Shown: positions 1-8,728 of the stretch, one piece after another
Layout: each line of letters starts with the position of its first letter
How positions within the stretch are numbered: position 1 is the stretch's first letter
From: Marinomonas foliarum
GTDB lineage: Bacteria; Pseudomonadota; Gammaproteobacteria; Pseudomonadales; Marinomonadaceae
Direction: 5' to 3'
DNA length: 64,000 nt
NCBI RefSeq assembly: GCF_003337275.1
Contig: NZ_QPJQ01000003.1
Location: forward strand, 62,001 to 126,000
Notes under the pieces: generated by a model
The model's input: only the letters and a program-made list of their open reading frames with translations
Database searches by the model: none
What the model was told of the DNA's origin: nothing
Translations under genes and position numbers: made by a program

Positions 1-1
1 T

Positions 2-38
2 TATCAAAGAGTAAGTGTTGAATGCTTGCTCTTTGATA
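2..38. repeat. Inverted repeat upstream of kdsD
   Basis: Arms TATCAAAGAG (2-11) and CTCTTTGATA (29-38) pair perfectly. Four further inner pairs (one G-T) extend the stem to about 14 bp. It lies just before the kdsD promoter. It could be the terminator of a gene left of the window or an operator; there is no T-run after the right arm, so the role is undecided. Confidence 0.6.
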
Positions 39-59
39 GTTCTTCCGCTTCCTCCTCTG

Positions 60-65
60 TATAAT
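60..65 (+). promoter_or_regulatory. Putative -10 box of the kdsD operon
   Basis: A perfect TATAAT lies at 60-65; the -35 region is weak. It overlaps the upstream ATG at 64, so a transcript starting about 7 bases further on could not use that ATG. This supports the kdsD start at 106. Confidence 0.45.
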
Positions 66-105
66 GATTTCACTTTACGATTATTACATTGAGCAGCGAG
101 GCTTT

Positions 106-1092
106 ATGAGCGATCTATTTAATTTGAGTACTGATTCGAGTACCCACTCCGATATCCTTACTGAAAGTGCTCGACGCACTTTATCGACACAAGCTCAAGC
201 CTTAGCTAATCTAGCCAATCAAGTAACCGAAGAATTCCCCAAAGCCGTTCGAATGATTCTTGCAAGTAAGGGTCGTACGATTATTTGTGGCATGGGTAAA
301 TCTGGCCTAATCGGTAAAAAAATTGCGGCTACTTTAGCCTCAACAGGCACGCCTAGTTTCTTTCTCCATCCGGGTGAAGCCTTTCATGGTGATTTAGGTA
401 TGATCCAGCCGGAAGATGTATTAGTGCTGATCAGTTTTTCTGGTGAAACCGAAGAGCTGATGCGTTTACTGCCTTCTCTTAAAAGTTTCGGAAACCCAAG
501 TATTGCCATGGTAGGAAACACAGATTCTACTTTGGCGAAACATTGCGATTGCGTACTGGATCTTTCTATTGATAAAGAAACCTGCCCAAATAATTTAGCG
601 CCTACGACATCGACGACCATGACAACCGCCATGGGTGATGCCTTGGCCGTGGCTTTGATGGAATGCCGTAACTTTCAACCACAAGACTTTGCCCGCTTTC
701 ATCCTGGTGGCAGCTTAGGTCGTAAACTGTTAACTCGTGTTAAAGACCTGATGCACAAAGATAACCTGCCTGTTTGTACACCAGAGACCACATTAAAAGA
801 CGCTATAACAGTTATGACTTATGGCAGAATGGGTGTTGTATTGATTCAACAAGCCGGCAAGTTACTGGGTATTTTTACCGATGGTGACTTACGTCGTGCC
901 ATGCTAAAAGAAAGCGAGGGTATGATACATAAAACCATGGCCAGTTTAATGACATCCAATCCAAAAACCATCAATGAAAATGTGATGATAGTGCAGGCGG
1001 AAGAGCAAATGCTGCACGATAAAATCACCTTGTTGGTTGTGGTGGACGATACGAATAACGTATCCGGTATTTTAGAAATTTACGATCGATAA
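106..1092 (+). CDS. kdsD: Arabinose-5-phosphate isomerase KdsD
   Basis: Interconverts ribulose 5-phosphate and arabinose 5-phosphate, the first committed step to KDO, the inner-core sugar of lipopolysaccharide. The N-terminal half is a SIS sugar-isomerase domain with the typical GMGKSGLIGKK stretch and HPGEAFHGDLGM; RFHPGGSLGRKL ends the domain. Two CBS repeats fill the last ~115 residues. From the ATG at 106, preceded by GCGAGG, the protein is 328 aa, the length of E. coli KdsD. The in-frame ATG at 64 would add 14 unrelated residues and falls on a probable -10 box. It heads a kdsD-kdsA-kdsC-kdsB operon, so the paralogue-type name gutQ or kpsF is less likely. Function is assigned with high confidence. 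Confidence 0.95.
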   Translation: MSDLFNLSTDSSTHSDILTESARRTLSTQAQALANLANQVTEEFPKAVRMILASKGRTIICGMGKSGLIGKKIAATLASTGTPSFFLHPGEAFHGDLGMIQPEDVLVLISFSGETEELMRLLPSLKSFGNPSIAMVGNTDSTLAKHCDCVLDLSIDKETCPNNLAPTTSTTMTTAMGDALAVALMECRNFQPQDFARFHPGGSLGRKLLTRVKDLMHKDNLPVCTPETTLKDAITVMTYGRMGVVLIQQAGKLLGIFTDGDLRRAMLKESEGMIHKTMASLMTSNPKTINENVMIVQAEEQMLHDKITLLVVVDDTNNVSGILEIYDR

Positions 1093-1097
1093 AAAAC

Positions 1098-1136
1098 GGC
1101 TTAAGAAATTCTACGCCGCTTTAGATTTGTCTAAAG
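1098..1136 (+). other. Hairpins in the kdsD-kdsA gap
   Basis: The 74-base gap holds a CGGC...GCCG stem and then a perfect 7-bp hairpin CTTTAGA-TTTG-TCTAAAG (1119-1136). Neither is followed by a T-run. They may slow read-through or protect mRNA ends between kdsD and kdsA; this is a guess from structure only. Confidence 0.35.
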
Positions 1137-1154
1137 TGAGCAAACCTAGATTAA

Positions 1155-2033
<879 letters not shown>

Positions 2034-2036
2034 TAA

Positions 2037-2618
2037 ATGGATGCGGCTTTTCTTTCTTCTTATCCTGCGCTTGCAGCTGATCAAGGTTTGTTAGCTAAAC
2101 TACAAGCCTTGAAGCTGGTGGTTTTTGATGTGGATGGCGTACTAACTGACGGACGTCTGCTTTATACTGAGCAAGGCGAAACCATAAAACGCTTCAATGT
2201 AAAAGATGGCGTAGCAATGAAGTTATTGCCAAAGTGGGGCGTTCAGGTTGCGGTGATCACCGCAAAAGACTCTGCACCATTAAGACAGCGGATGAAAGAG
2301 CTAAAAGTAGAGCATTTCTATCCCGGTTGTCATAACAAAGCTGAAGCGTTTGATGGGTTGGTCGAGCGTTTGGGGATTACACCAGATGAAGCCGCTTATG
2401 TAGGGGATGATGTGATTGACCTTCAGGTTATGCCTAAGGTTGGCGTTGCTTTATGTCCCGCTGATGCGCATATTTTATTGCAACGTCATTGTCCGATTAT
2501 ACTCAGTAAAGCTGCCGGTGAAGGTGTCGCTAGAGAAGTCGCTGACATGGTGTTAGCCTCTCGAATGTCCTTAGAGCACGCTTATGAATTGGCTCAAAAG
2601 CCGGAGTTTGAAAAATAA
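2037..2618 (+). CDS. kdsC: KDO-8-phosphate phosphatase KdsC
   Basis: Hydrolyses KDO 8-phosphate to KDO and phosphate. It is a small HAD-superfamily C0-type phosphatase of 193 aa, the usual size. The catalytic motif DVDGVLTDG starts at residue 31, with nucleophile Asp31 and acid/base Asp33. A motif IV of type VGDDVIDL lies near residue 122. The start is 3 bases after the kdsA stop, and the stop shares one base with the kdsB ATG, so translation of all three is probably coupled. Confidence 0.96.
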   Translation: MDAAFLSSYPALAADQGLLAKLQALKLVVFDVDGVLTDGRLLYTEQGETIKRFNVKDGVAMKLLPKWGVQVAVITAKDSAPLRQRMKELKVEHFYPGCHNKAEAFDGLVERLGITPDEAAYVGDDVIDLQVMPKVGVALCPADAHILLQRHCPIILSKAAGEGVAREVADMVLASRMSLEHAYELAQKPEFEK

Positions 2619-3412
2619 TGACCTCTCAATCTTTACCTGATTTTCACATTGTTATTCCTGCTCGTTACGCTTCTCAACGTTTTCCACAAAAGCTAATGGC
2701 AGATTTGGGTGGTAAGCCAGTATTACGGTGGGTTTATGAGCTCGCTTTGAAGGCTGGCGCAAAGTCTGTGACGATTGCCACAGACCATCAACTTATTGAA
2801 AAAGCGGCAATAGGTTTTGGTGCTTCAGTGGTGATGACTCGTGATGACCATGAAAACGGCACAGAACGTCTTGCTGAAGTGGCGGCAAAAATGGGTTGGC
2901 TGGGCGATGAGATTGTCGTTAACGTGCAGGGTGACGAACCTTTTTTACCGGTTAACTTGATTCATTCAAGTGTAATCGCGTTAAACCAAGATAAAGAAGC
3001 TGAGATGGCGACGGTCGCCTGTGCGATTGATCAAGTTGAAGATTTATTTAACCCTAATGTGGTGAAAGTAGTTTGTGATGAAAAGCAGCGCGCGCTGTAT
3101 TTTAGTCGCTCACCTATGCCGTGGGATAGAGATGGTTTTGCGAGCAATATGGAGCGAACCGGTATGCTGCCTACTGATTTTCCGGCGCTTCGTCATATTG
3201 GTTTATATGTTTATCGTGCCAGCTTATTGGCGAGATACGCGGATTTACCTATGTCGCCATTAGAGCGTTGGGAAAAGCTGGAGCAGCTACGCTTCTTGCA
3301 TCAAGGCATTAAGGTGCAAGTAGCATTGGCTGATGGTTTGCCTACTCATGGTGTGGATACGCCAGAAGATTTGGAAAAGCTTAGGTATCAGCTTTCTTTG
3401 GATAGCATTTAG
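2618..3412 (+). CDS. kdsB: CMP-KDO synthetase KdsB
   Basis: 3-deoxy-manno-octulosonate cytidylyltransferase: activates KDO with CTP to CMP-KDO, the donor for KDO transfer to lipid A. At 264 aa it has the nucleotidyltransferase start IPARYASQRFPQK, VQGDEPF as the metal/CTP motif, and a conserved HIGLYVYR segment. The stop/start overlap TAATG with kdsC shows tight coupling. As last gene of the KDO operon it is followed by a strong terminator, so the lpt genes that often follow kdsC in enterobacteria are not in this transcript. Confidence 0.97.
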   Translation: MTSQSLPDFHIVIPARYASQRFPQKLMADLGGKPVLRWVYELALKAGAKSVTIATDHQLIEKAAIGFGASVVMTRDDHENGTERLAEVAAKMGWLGDEIVVNVQGDEPFLPVNLIHSSVIALNQDKEAEMATVACAIDQVEDLFNPNVVKVVCDEKQRALYFSRSPMPWDRDGFASNMERTGMLPTDFPALRHIGLYVYRASLLARYADLPMSPLERWEKLEQLRFLHQGIKVQVALADGLPTHGVDTPEDLEKLRYQLSLDSI

Positions 3413-3435
3413 TCTATTTATTTAAAAAAACAATT

Positions 3436-3471
3436 AAAACGGCAAACCTTATTAGGTTTGCCGTTTTTTTT
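3436..3471 (+). terminator. Terminator of the kds operon
   Basis: Perfect hairpin GGCAAACCT-TATT-AGGTTTGCC, flanked by AAAAC on the left and GTTTTTTTT on the right. This is a textbook Rho-independent terminator 24 bases after kdsB. Confidence 0.93.
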
Positions 3472-3604
3472 ATGCTTTATGTGTTTTTTGGTATATTTTT
3501 CCCTCATTTAGGGTAGGAAAAATGTAAGTAATACGTATACAATTAGTTTAAAGGTGATCATTTTTTGCTAATTACTTAAATTTTGTGTCGCGAAGGGCTA
3601 AATC

Positions 3605-4852
3605 ATGAAAAAACTCATACTTGTATCAAGCAGCTTATTAAGCACCGCAGTATTGGCAGCAATGCCGGTCAATCAGCCAGTAGGCTCTAGCTTTACCTTG
3701 AGTAATGCACCTAACCAACGTGCATTGGCTACCGCTCTTGCTAACCCAGCCGCACCATTTTTAATGGTTAATCAAGAAGACGAAGACAACTTCCGTTTTG
3801 GTATTGTCGGTCCTCTGAGTGTCGGTATCGAGATGGGGGATGTGAGTGACCTAGGCGATCAAGTTGAAGAGATAGAAGATCTTATTGATAATGCTACTGC
3901 AGCGACTGCTTTAAGTAACAAAAATCGTGCAAATGATATTTTGGATGAAATTGGTAATACCGCGTATGTAAAAACATCCCTCGGTATGCAAGTGCCATTT
4001 ATGCCTGTGATTTACAGAACCGATAATAACGCTGCGTTCATTTTGGATGCAAGCGTGTCTGCTGTTGTTAAAGGTAGCTTATTGGCAGATGATGTTGAGG
4101 CTAATATAGGTGCTGGTAAATTAGAAACTGATACTTCCTTTTACGCACAAACCGCTGTCGACCTTCAAATTGGGTTTGGTTATAGCCAGTCTATGTGGGA
4201 AAACTCCCACGGTATGTTAGTGGGGGGTGCTAAGGCAAACCTTCATAATCTCTCTATGGGTCGTGCTTTGGTGAGATTGGATGATGAAGATGTTGAAGCG
4301 GGCGATGCCATTTCGGATTCTATTTCAGATGATGCCGTTAGCAGCACAGGTGTTGGTATCGATTTGGGCGCTGTTTGGGTGTCTAATTACTACCAAGTTG
4401 GCGTAACCCTTGCGAATATTAATGAGCCTGAATTTGATGGTGCTCCTATTACAACGAATGGCGCTGCGGATAAATACGGTATTACCGCGTCAGATAAATA
4501 TGTGATGGAGATGCAGAGCACAATTGATGCGGCTGTTTCTACTAAAGGTAAGCAAGTTACTTTAGGAATGTCTTACGACACTAATGCTGTAAAAGATGCT
4601 GTGGGTGATGAATATCAATGGGCTGCAGCGTCTGTGTCTTACTATGGCGACTCACACTTTCTTCCTGGTCTTCGCGTTGGCTACCGTCAGAATATGGCCG
4701 GTACAGAGCTAAGCTATGCGACTTTTGGTCTAACCTTTCTTAAGCGTCTAAATATTGATCTTGCGGTTGGTTTGGACACAGTTAAAGACGAAGACGGTGA
4801 TGAAATGCCTCGTAGTGCTTTCTTCTCTATTGGTTATGATACTGCGTTCTAA
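3605..4852 (+). CDS. TraF_2-like outer-membrane protein, copy 1
   Basis: The 415-aa protein has a Sec signal peptide (MKKLILV...VLAA, cleavage near residue 19). The body resembles the family often annotated as conjugal transfer protein TraF (PF13729-like). Alternating glycine-rich amphipathic strands and a C-terminal phenylalanine suggest an outer-membrane beta-barrel. Residues ~80-115 form an acidic helical segment between the signal and the barrel. The start has AAGGG upstream. Nothing conjugative is nearby, so the transfer name is probably misleading. It is followed by its own terminator and a paralogue. Function unknown; the family call is from memory of sequence style, so moderate confidence. 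Confidence 0.65.
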   Translation: MKKLILVSSSLLSTAVLAAMPVNQPVGSSFTLSNAPNQRALATALANPAAPFLMVNQEDEDNFRFGIVGPLSVGIEMGDVSDLGDQVEEIEDLIDNATAATALSNKNRANDILDEIGNTAYVKTSLGMQVPFMPVIYRTDNNAAFILDASVSAVVKGSLLADDVEANIGAGKLETDTSFYAQTAVDLQIGFGYSQSMWENSHGMLVGGAKANLHNLSMGRALVRLDDEDVEAGDAISDSISDDAVSSTGVGIDLGAVWVSNYYQVGVTLANINEPEFDGAPITTNGAADKYGITASDKYVMEMQSTIDAAVSTKGKQVTLGMSYDTNAVKDAVGDEYQWAAASVSYYGDSHFLPGLRVGYRQNMAGTELSYATFGLTFLKRLNIDLAVGLDTVKDEDGDEMPRSAFFSIGYDTAF

Positions 4853-4873
4853 AACTGTAAAGATTTAACAAAT

Positions 4874-4909
4874 AAAGCCGATAACCTTTGTAAGGTTATC
4901 GGCTTTTTT
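4874..4909 (+). terminator. Terminator after TraF-like copy 1
   Basis: Perfect 15-bp stem AAAGCCGATAACCTT / AAGGTTATCGGCTTT with a 3-base loop, running into TTTTTT. It separates the two paralogous genes, so each may have its own transcript. Confidence 0.93.
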
Positions 4910-4944
4910 GTTTGAAGTGCAGATAGATACAATATTTCCCCTAA

Positions 4945-6234
4945 ATGGATAATGGATTGATGCAGTATTTAGTTTTATTTTTGATTGTTATTAGCGCGAA
5001 TGTCGCGGCATCCGCGCCTGTGTATGTGCCTATTGGCTCCAATACTTCTTTAGGGGGCTACGCAAATAGACAATCATTAGAGACATCTTTATCAAATCCT
5101 GCCGCATCTTATTTGATGACCCCCATAAATAATTTTCGAGTCGGTTTTTTGGGGCCTTTAGATTTTGGGTTAGAGATTGGTGATGTGAAGGGAATAGAGG
5201 ACAAAGCTAGTGATCTTGGTGATAAACTGGAAGCAGACTATAGTACCGAAGCTGAAATTAATGCTGCTTTAGTTGAAGTAAACGCCTCTCTTGCGTCGTT
5301 AGAAAGCGATGCTTACGTTAAAGTCTATGGTTCCTTACAAGCGCCATTTGCACCAATTATTTACAAGACTCGGAATCGAGGCGCTTTTTCTATCGATGCG
5401 GGTGCTTCTTTCGTCGCTCGATTAGGGTTAATAGCGGACGATATTTCAGTTGTTAATACAGGCAGTGATTTTAATTTTGAATCTAACTCTTCTGTCATTA
5501 TAAAGCGGGCAACGGATTATCGCTTTGGTGTTGGTTATAGTCAGTTGGTGGGCAGGCCAGTCAGTGGTGCGCTTATTGTAGGGGGGAAAGTAAACTTGCA
5601 TAGAATGGCCCTAGGCCAAAAAATTTCAGTGTTATCAGAAGGTGACGGTGATGATAGCTTGTCGATGAGCTACATATTTGACCGCGATTATGTTGATTCT
5701 GGGATAGGAATAGATCTTGGTGCGATCTGGGCTGCGCCGAATTATCAACTAGGTGCGACGGTAGCTAACGTTAATGAACCAGAGTTTAAGTTTAAAAAAC
5801 TGGGTAATTGTGCAGGCTTATCCGGTTCTAAATTGAATGCTTGTAATGTGGCCATTGAGTTGGCAGATAAAAACAAGCTAACACTTAATGAAACTTATAA
5901 GAAGAAAGCACAGTTGACAGTTGATGCAGCGATTATAAGTGTTAATCAAAACTGGTCCCTAGCGGGATCATTTGATGTGAACTCAATTGCCGGGCCTTTG
6001 GGTGATAAATATCAATGGAGTACAGTGTCGATTTCTCATTTTAGCGACAATATTCTCTTCCCCGGTATTCGTATTGGCTACAGAAAGAACCATGTAGGCA
6101 GTCAGTTGAGCTATTTAACAGGTGGTCTAACCTTAAGTAGGCGCTTAAACTTTGATTTGGCTTATGGTTTAGAAACAGCCGGTAGTACACCGAGAAGCGT
6201 TAGCTTTTCTTTAGGGTATGCGTTCGCATTTTAG
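4945..6234 (+). CDS. TraF_2-like outer-membrane protein, copy 2
   Basis: Paralogue of the preceding gene. The layouts match almost block for block: NRQSLETSLSNPAAS against NQRALATALANPAAP, GIGIDLGAIW against GVGIDLGAVW, NEPEF in both, and FPGIRIGYR against LPGLRVGYR. At 429 aa it starts with a signal-like segment; an alternative ATG at 4960 gives a cleaner signal peptide, and neither start has a good ribosome site. The last residue is again Phe, as in outer-membrane barrels. It differs by an inserted loop with two Cys (GNCAGLSGSKLNACN), probably a surface disulfide. Tandem duplication with divergence is clear; function unknown. Confidence 0.62.
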   Translation: MDNGLMQYLVLFLIVISANVAASAPVYVPIGSNTSLGGYANRQSLETSLSNPAASYLMTPINNFRVGFLGPLDFGLEIGDVKGIEDKASDLGDKLEADYSTEAEINAALVEVNASLASLESDAYVKVYGSLQAPFAPIIYKTRNRGAFSIDAGASFVARLGLIADDISVVNTGSDFNFESNSSVIIKRATDYRFGVGYSQLVGRPVSGALIVGGKVNLHRMALGQKISVLSEGDGDDSLSMSYIFDRDYVDSGIGIDLGAIWAAPNYQLGATVANVNEPEFKFKKLGNCAGLSGSKLNACNVAIELADKNKLTLNETYKKKAQLTVDAAIISVNQNWSLAGSFDVNSIAGPLGDKYQWSTVSISHFSDNILFPGIRIGYRKNHVGSQLSYLTGGLTLSRRLNFDLAYGLETAGSTPRSVSFSLGYAFAF

Positions 6235-6244
6235 GTCTTTTAAC

Positions 6245-6829
6245 TTAGACATTGATAATATGGCTTGGTGTTATTATCGCTTGTAATGGCACATCCCAAC
6301 CTTCAATAGGCAGACTTTTTACCTCTTGGCAGTTGTGCGCCAAACCGATCAATAGTGGCTTTTCGTTGGCTTTCTTGTCGGCGAATGTTCTGTCGTAGAA
6401 ACCACCTCCCATACCAAGACGACCACCTTTTGTATCAAATCCCACCAAAGGTAGCAAAACGATATCCAGTTCATCCCCTGACAGATATTCTGTGGTCACG
6501 GGCTCTTTAATGCCAAAAACATTTTCTTGCCAAACAGTATCGGGTGAATAGTGTGCAAAAGTTAATTGTTTCCCTTGTACAACAGGAAGGTAAGTCTGGA
6601 TTCCTTGTTGCCAATAATAGTCGCATAAAAGGTGTGGGGAAATTTCACCATCATTTGTAAGGTACAAGGCGACGCGTTTAGCGTTCTCTATTTCAGGAAG
6701 GTCAGGACAATTCTTAATGCAAGAAACCAGCTGAGTCGCAGCGGTTAGTTGTTCTTCTGCTGATAGGTTTCTTCTAGTTTGTCTTAGCTGTCGACGAAGT
6801 GTTTGTCTAGGGTCTAGATGAGAGGTCAT
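6245..6829 (-). CDS. fau: 5-formyltetrahydrofolate cyclo-ligase
   Basis: ATP-dependent conversion of 5-formyl-THF to 5,10-methenyl-THF, recycling a folate by-product. The protein is 194 aa from the ATG at 6829. The LPLVGFDTKGGRLGMGGGFYDR stretch carries the family's ATP/folate-binding signature, and an R-R-rich N-terminus is typical. An upstream in-frame start at 6844 would place the coding start inside the 6S RNA 3' end, so 6829 is preferred. The gene lies directly downstream of 6S RNA and zapA, the same order as the E. coli zapA-ssrS-ygfA (fau) locus, where the two are cotranscribed. Confidence 0.93.
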   Translation of the reverse strand: MTSHLDPRQTLRRQLRQTRRNLSAEEQLTAATQLVSCIKNCPDLPEIENAKRVALYLTNDGEISPHLLCDYYWQQGIQTYLPVVQGKQLTFAHYSPDTVWQENVFGIKEPVTTEYLSGDELDIVLLPLVGFDTKGGRLGMGGGFYDRTFADKKANEKPLLIGLAHNCQEVKSLPIEGWDVPLQAIITPSHIINV

Positions 6830-6833
6830 AAAA

Positions 6834-7012
6834 GAGTTTCCCAAGTTGCCGTTTCGGCTATTGGCCTTGAACCCAGTGGTTCAAGGTGGAGAGAGCTGTG
6901 ATTCTTTAGGCTTTCCGACGCACGGACATGCACACCAAACCAGCAGGCTCTTTCCGGGGTATTACTCATAGGCTCAAGGGCGTTAAGCCGCTTCGAACAA
7001 CCCAGGAAACGA
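6834..7012 (-). ncRNA. ssrS: 6S RNA
   Basis: Read on the minus strand, this segment has recognisable 6S landmarks: GTTCGAAGCGGC near the 5' side, CCTTGAGCC before the central bubble, and CACCTTGAACC...GGGTTCAAGG on the 3' side, all close to E. coli ssrS. The 5' GTTTCC and 3' GGGAAAC ends pair to form the terminal stem. The position between zapA and fau is the conserved one. 6S RNA binds the sigma-70 holoenzyme in stationary phase and serves as template for short product RNAs. Ends are estimated to within a few bases. A 102-codon reading frame over this region is an artefact. Confidence 0.92.
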
Positions 7013-7017
7013 AGTGC

Positions 7018-7023
7018 AGTATA
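7018..7023 (-). promoter_or_regulatory. -10 box of 6S RNA promoter
   Basis: TATACT on the minus strand lies 6-7 bases upstream of the deduced 6S RNA 5' end at about 7011-7012, the right distance for a sigma-70 start. A weak -35 candidate (TGATTT, 7040-7045) lies 16 bases further upstream. Confidence 0.5.
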
Positions 7024-7140
7024 GAGTATGTTGATAGATAAATCACTCAATCGCCCCATTCGTTTTCTGTGCTCCATGAAGAAAATTCGTGTTCTACGCT
7101 TGCAATCAAAAAAGTAGATCAAGAAACAAACCATGAATGT

Positions 7141-7440
7141 TTATTCGTTAACCAACTTTGTTTCATGCGCTAATGCTGCATCAAGCTGCGACGTCAGTTC
7201 TCGCAACTGTTGCTCGTTAGAGCGAGCGTATTTTCTGTTGTTAAGCATATCGTGAGTAATATTCAATGCCGCAAGAACGGCAATTTTTTCAAGGCCGATG
7301 ATTTTCCCACTGGCTTTGATTTCACGCATTTGGTTGTTTAAATATTCAGCAGCTTCTTTCAAATCTGCTTCATGCCCTTTAGGGCAATTTATCTTATAAT
7401 TTTGTCCCAGTATGGCGACTGAAACAGTTGGCTTATCCAT
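7141..7440 (-). CDS. zapA: Cell division protein ZapA
   Basis: ZapA binds FtsZ and promotes Z-ring bundling. The 99-aa protein starts at the ATG at 7440, preceded by GGAG 6 bases away; a longer frame reaching 7560 has no homology-like content. The N-terminal VSVAILGQNYKINCP is the FtsZ-binding head. It is followed by LKEAAEYLNNQM and a coiled-coil tail with a conserved LAALNITHDML. It is upstream of 6S RNA and fau and divergent from prfB. Confidence 0.93.
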   Translation of the reverse strand: MDKPTVSVAILGQNYKINCPKGHEADLKEAAEYLNNQMREIKASGKIIGLEKIAVLAALNITHDMLNNRKYARSNEQQLRELTSQLDAALAHETKLVNE

Positions 7441-7584
7441 ATTGACTCCATTTGATAGCAAGGCCCACAAAAAATGGTCTGTTTTTCCATCATTGGGTAG
7501 CGAATGGCATTTTATGCTGCGACTAAATTCGTTACAATTCCGAATTACATTTATCCACACTGTTTATAGCAAATTGACGCCAAT

Positions 7585-8680
7585 ATGGAAATAAACCCGA
7601 TACTTTCAAAGATAAAAGACCTTTCAGCTCGTGCTTTAACCCTTCGGGGGTATCTTTGACTACGAGTCAAAGAAAGAACGCTTAGAGGAAGTTAACCGTG
7701 AACTGGAAGATCCAGCTATTTGGAACGATCCAGAATACGCCCAAAAACTCGGTAAAGAGCGTGCAGCGCTTGAAGCCGTTGTTGAAACGCTAGACAGCAT
7801 GGAATCAGGTCTTAATGATTCTAAAGAACTGTTAGATATCGCCGTAGAAGATAACGACGAAGATTCTGTAGAAGCGGTTGAACTTGAATTAGAAGAGCTA
7901 GAAACTCTGTTAGCCAAGTTAGAATTCCGTCGCATGTTTTCCAAAGAAATGGATGAAAACAGTGCCTTTTTGGATATTCAGTCTGGCTCTGGTGGTACAG
8001 AAGCTCAAGATTGGGCCAACATTCTGTTGCGCATGTATTTGCGTTGGGGTGAAGACAAAGGCTTTAAAGTTGAGCTGATGGAAGTGTCCGCGGGCGATGT
8101 GGCAGGAATTAAATCCGCGACTATTCGTTTTGAAGGCGAGTATGCTTTTGGTTGGCTGCGTACAGAAACCGGTGTACACCGTTTGGTTCGTAAGTCGCCC
8201 TTTGATTCAGGTAACCGTCGTCATACGTCGTTTGCGTCTGTCTTCGTTTCTCCTGAGATCGACGACAATGTTGATATTGAAATCAATCCTGCAGACATCC
8301 GTACAGATACTTACCGTTCATCTGGTGCCGGTGGTCAGCACGTAAACACCACTGACTCAGCTGTGCGGATTACCCATGTTCCGACAGGCATTGTTGTACA
8401 ATGTCAGAATCAGCGCTCTCAACACGCTAACCGTGACTTTGCCATGAAACAACTTCGTGCAAAACTGTACGAGTTTGAAATGATGAAGCGTACGGAAGCG
8501 GCGCAAGCGGTAGAAGACAGTAAGTCTGATATCGGATGGGGAAGTCAAATTCGTTCTTACGTTTTGGACGCATCACGTATCAAGGATTTACGTACTGGCG
8601 TGGAAAGCTCTAATACTGGCGCTGTGCTGGATGGCAACTTGGACCAGTTTATTGTTGCAAGCTTAAAGCAAGGCCTATAA
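7585..8680 (+). CDS. prfB: Peptide chain release factor 2 (programmed frameshift)
   Basis: Recognises UGA and UAA and releases finished peptides. The gene is in two frames: an ATG at 7585 opens 24 codons ending CTT TGA (stop at 7657-7659), and a +1 shift continues from GAC at 7658 to the stop at 8680, giving 364 aa, one shorter than E. coli RF2. The RF2 anticodon-like tripeptide SPF (VRKSPFDSG) and the catalytic GGQ (GAGGQHVN) are present. The frame from 7799 alone lacks about the first 71 residues and is not the real protein. Divergent from zapA; lysS follows 48 bases downstream, as in many gammaproteobacteria. Confidence 0.96.
7645..7660 (+). promoter_or_regulatory. prfB +1 frameshift signal
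   Basis: The in-frame codons are CTT CGG GGG TAT CTT TGA C. CTT-TGA is the slippery site and stop, and the G-run at 7646-7650 is the internal anti-SD-pairing element three bases before it. The E. coli element is AGGGGG; here the first base is C. Low RF2 makes the UGA pause long enough for the shift, giving autoregulation. Confidence 0.95.
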
Positions 8681-8728
8681 CGCGGCGTTTCTTATTTAGA
8701 ACATTTAAAAAGAGTAGATAGCAAAATC

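Noticed and set aside
64-105. kdsD starting at the first ATG
   Set aside because: That ATG overlaps a TATAAT box, and the extra 14 residues are not family-like; the ATG at 106 gives the expected 328 residues.
3605-6234. Reading the TraF-like proteins as part of a conjugation system
   Set aside because: No relaxase, pilus, coupling-protein or mating-pair gene occurs in the window; the proteins look like chromosomal outer-membrane barrels.
6826-7134. 102-codon minus-strand reading frame between zapA and fau
   Set aside because: It covers the 6S RNA and has no protein-like features; the RNA signatures explain the segment.
7799-8680. prfB as a 293-residue gene starting at 7799
   Set aside because: The N-terminal part of RF2 is encoded upstream in the same frame back to the frameshift site at 7657; the true start is 7585.
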